Shown: positions 40,887 to 43,000 of the stretch, one piece after another | How the letters are laid out: the number at the start of each line of letters is the position of its first letter | Numbering within the stretch: position 1 is the stretch's first letter | Assembly (NCBI GenBank): GCA_023384415.1 | Contig: JAHDWJ010000038.1 | Location: forward strand, 1-43,000 | DNA length: 43,000 bases | From: Anaerolineae bacterium | Lineage (GTDB): Bacteria; Chloroflexota; Anaerolineae; Promineifilales; Promineifilaceae | Direction of reading: 5' to 3' | Notes under the pieces: model-generated | Databases searched by the model: none | What the model saw: only the letters and a program-made list of their open reading frames with translations | What the model was told of the DNA's origin: nothing | Translations under genes and position numbers: made by a program

Positions 40887-43000
40887 GTGACCCAAACGAC
40901 CTTACAGGCATACCGCAAAGAAATTGAACAACTAATAGACGACAATCGGCTCACCGAAGCGATTGCCCACTGCAAGCATCTATTGCGCCAACATCCGCGC
41001 TATATTGAGGCATATCGTTTGCTGGGCAAAGCCCTCCTGGAACAGCACGAATACACCAGCGCGGCCGACATTTTCCAGCGCATCCTTAGTGCAGACCCTG
41101 AAGATTTCGTCTCCCATGTCGGCCTTTCCATTATCTACAAAGCCGAAGAATTAATAAATGAAGCCATCTGGCATATGGAGCGGGCTTACGAAACCCAACC
41201 ATACAACAACTCTATTCAACACGAACTCCGGGACCTATATGCCTGGCGTGATGGAGAACTCAAAACCCGCGAACTTCATCTGACCCCTACAGCTTTAGCC
41301 CGCCTCCATTTCAACGCCGAACTATACCAACCGGCTATTGGCGAACTCCGAGCCATTCTCAAAGAACAACCAGATCGTGTAGATGTCCTGACCTTACTCA
41401 TAGAAGCCCTCTGGCGTGATGATCAACGAGTGGATGCGGTGGAGCTTTGTCTCCAACTGCTAGAAATCTTGCCTTACTGCATTAAAGCAAACGCCATTCT
41501 CTCCGAAATCTGGTTGATGACTGGCCGGATTGATGAAGCCCAGGAATATTTGCAAAAGCTCCATGCTTTGGTTCTGCCAACCACAACCACATTGAACGAA
41601 GATACACCGGTAAGTCATGCCTTTCGCACAGATGGGGCCATCCCCGTTCCGCACCAAATCCCGGTAGAAAAGTTGGACAGAGTAAGCGAAGAAGAAGTTA
41701 CCCTAACCGGTATACCAGACTGGGTAGATGAGTTAGGGTTGTCTGCCGATGCCTTTGGGGAAGATGCGTTTGGCAGTGATGATTCTTTCGCGGCCGCTCC
41801 ATCCGCCACCGAACATACCCCCGACTGGCTCCGAGCCCTCACCACACCCTCACCACAAAGTCAGAGCAGCCGTGAACCAGCTGATGTTCTCGATTGGCTG
41901 CGTGATGTTGCTGTCGGTGATGAGCCAGAAACCCTTACCCTGCTTGATGATTTACCCAGTTCAAACCAGGCCACATTAGCGACTGAAGCTCCTTTACCTG
42001 ACTGGCTCTCGGAAGTACTAGATGAGGACATGTTCATTCCCCCCATTGAACCACACCAGACCCACACCCAAGAGACCGGTTTACCTCAGAACAACACCGA
42101 TGACGATGCCTGGTTATATGACAATGACCAGGATGCTCCACCTGGTATACCTGACTGGATGCAGGAAAGTAATGGGGCCGAAGAGTTACACGCCCCGATT
42201 CCCTATGAAGAGTTAGCCCCAGGGGAACTACCGCATTGGCTCCGCGATGAATCAACCCCTACTTCGGATGATTCTTTGGCCGCTACGGGCCACCCTGATT
42301 GGCTTGAAGACAATATGGCCGCCACGCCCCCAGATGACCACCAGTTATCCGATTGGCTGGATTCATTGGCTGAAGAGGCCCCCCAAAAAACCAAACCGGG
42401 TGATGATTTGCCTGATTGGTTTGATGATTTAACCACCATGAGCGCGGCCGCAGCCAGCCTGGATGAAACAGACCCCTCGGCATGGACAGCCGGAACAGAC
42501 GAGCCAGTCACCGACACCCAAGAGGATGTCGCGGCCTTACCTTCCTGGCTCTCCAACCTGAGCCAGGCCGAAGAACAAACTGTTCCCCGAACAGAAAGCA
42601 CCGATTTACCTGATTGGCTCGCTGGCTTAACCCCAAGCGAAGAACCAGTTACCGATATCCCAAACGAAGCAGCCGACCTGCCTGACTGGGCTGCTAATTT
42701 TAGCCAAACGGACGAACCAGACACTACCCTCACAGATGAGAGTGACCTGCCTGACTGGGTAGCCAATTTCGGCCAAATGGACGAACCGGACGCCACCCCC
42801 TCAGATGAGGCCGACCTGCCTGATTGGATAGCCAATTTTAGCCAAACCGATGAACCAGATACCGATACCTCAGATGAGAGTGACCTGCCTGACTGGGCAG
42901 CCAATCTCGGCCAAACGGACGAACCGGACGCCACCCCCTCAGATGAGGCCGACCTGCCTGATTGGATAGCCAATTTTAGCCAAACCGATGAACCAGATAC
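40887..43000 (+). CDS. TPR protein with DWL repeats (partial, runs off right edge)
   Basis: GTG start at 40887 (AAGG 8 bp upstream; an in-frame TGA just before it). The frame stays open for 704 codons to the edge. The first 250 residues are TPR-like helices (EQLIDDNRLTEAIAHCKHLL, AYRLLGKALLEQHEYTSAADIF, EAIWHMERAYETQPYN). From about residue 275 on it is acidic and low in complexity. It carries about 17 copies of (L/I)PDW(L/A/I/V) motifs such as IPDWVDELG, TPDWLRAL and LPDWLAGL. The last copies are regular 23-residue repeats. The motif is shared with the zinc-ribbon protein at 19452-22811. Function unknown; the C-terminus, perhaps a membrane segment, is not in view. Confidence 0.85.
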   Translation, partial: MTQTTLQAYRKEIEQLIDDNRLTEAIAHCKHLLRQHPRYIEAYRLLGKALLEQHEYTSAADIFQRILSADPEDFVSHVGLSIIYKAEELINEAIWHMERAYETQPYNNSIQHELRDLYAWRDGELKTRELHLTPTALARLHFNAELYQPAIGELRAILKEQPDRVDVLTLLIEALWRDDQRVDAVELCLQLLEILPYCIKANAILSEIWLMTGRIDEAQEYLQKLHALVLPTTTTLNEDTPVSHAFRTDGAIPVPHQIPVEKLDRVSEEEVTLTGIPDWVDELGLSADAFGEDAFGSDDSFAAAPSATEHTPDWLRALTTPSPQSQSSREPADVLDWLRDVAVGDEPETLTLLDDLPSSNQATLATEAPLPDWLSEVLDEDMFIPPIEPHQTHTQETGLPQNNTDDDAWLYDNDQDAPPGIPDWMQESNGAEELHAPIPYEELAPGELPHWLRDESTPTSDDSLAATGHPDWLEDNMAATPPDDHQLSDWLDSLAEEAPQKTKPGDDLPDWFDDLTTMSAAAASLDETDPSAWTAGTDEPVTDTQEDVAALPSWLSNLSQAEEQTVPRTESTDLPDWLAGLTPSEEPVTDIPNEAADLPDWAANFSQTDEPDTTLTDESDLPDWVANFGQMDEPDATPSDEADLPDWIANFSQTDEPDTDTSDESDLPDWAANLGQTDEPDATPSDEADLPDWIANFSQTDEPD
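42675..43000 (+). repeat. 69-bp tandem repeats (138-bp higher-order pairs)
   Basis: Units start with GACCTGCCTGA at 42675, 42744, 42813, 42882 and 42951. Alternate units are more alike: 42744 and 42882 end in CCGGACGCCACCCCCTCAG, while 42813 and 42951 share GATTGGATAGCCAATTTTAG. This shows duplication of a two-unit block. They encode DLPDW(A/V/I)AN(F/L) units of 23 residues. The array continues past the right edge. Confidence 0.93.

Larger units (their letters stand above)
19..42451. repeat. Highly iterated octamer palindrome GCGGCCGC
   Basis: The exact 8-mer GCGGCCGC occurs about 78 times across the window by hand count. Examples start at 19, 144, 1496, 1778, 2333, 2447, 4511, 5060, 6099, 7841, 9650, 12303, 14097, 14106, 17118, 18495, 20881, 24072, 25801, 27043, 30035, 34579, 36441, 39726, 40614, 41790 and 42444. 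It sits in coding DNA in all frames (Ala-Ala-Ala, x-Gly-Arg, x-Arg-Pro), in intergenic DNA, in the integron repeats and in a terminator stem. One-mismatch relatives such as GCGGCCGT, GCGGCCGA or GCGGCCGG are much rarer than perfect copies. No copies occur in intI, the Uma2 gene, rpmH-rnpA-yidD or the first ABC permease. Confidence 0.95.

Noticed and set aside
42203..42973. 256-residue minus-strand ORF rich in Ser-Gly
   Set aside because: It is the antisense shadow of the plus-strand TPR/DWL repeat gene, whose reading frame is open from 40887 to the edge and has sensible TPR structure.

Overview
The window looks like a chromosomal segment of a Chloroflexota bacterium, most likely Anaerolineae or a close class. 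I infer this from gene content: Thr-Pro-rich surface proteins, 'LPDWL' repeat proteins, a GlmL/MutL-like actin-fold protein in a membrane operon, Uma2-family proteins, and an rpmH-rnpA-yidD-yidC-jag cluster without dnaA next to it. I see no rRNA, tRNA or CRISPR.

Left edge (1-1.3 kb): one end of a chromosomal integron. Two 125-bp repeat units with attC-like sites lie upstream of an integron integrase (intI), with a probable attI region between. Then come murE, a Uma2-family nuclease-like gene, a nucleotidyltransferase-like gene, and several small palindromic repeats (1.3-5.5 kb).

5.5-9.5 kb, minus strand: an rpmH-rnpA-yidD-(beta-propeller lipoprotein)-yidC-jag operon with a strong promoter, a terminator-like leader hairpin and a terminator. 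9.5-12.5 kb, minus: a PspA-led operon with two membrane proteins. 12.5-14.9 kb: a double receiver/kinase protein whose second kinase half looks catalytically dead. 15.2-24.6 kb, minus: a run of eight genes that are poorly characterised or unrecognised, with a consensus promoter at its head. It encodes four or five membrane proteins, a zinc-ribbon/DWL-repeat protein, a GlmL/MutL-like ATPase-fold protein and an LPETG protein.

24.7-31.9 kb: a membrane cytochrome c, a divergent MDR-family oxidoreductase, two sensor kinases in tandem, a MocR regulator and a small Cys-rich protein. 32.1-36.4 kb: an ABC importer (lipoprotein, two permeases, ATPase). 36.4-37.3 kb: a non-coding region with a MITE-like inverted-repeat element. 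37.3-40.8 kb: a membrane pyrophosphatase and a histone-deacetylase-family enzyme. From 40.9 kb to the right edge: a GTG-started TPR plus DWL-repeat protein, still open at the edge.

The most striking signal is not a gene. The exact palindrome GCGGCCGC occurs about 78 times by hand count, roughly once per 550 bp, where base composition predicts about one. It lies in most genes, in all reading frames, in the integron repeats and in a terminator stem. It resembles the cyanobacterial HIP1 element (GCGATCGC) in behaviour but has a different sequence.
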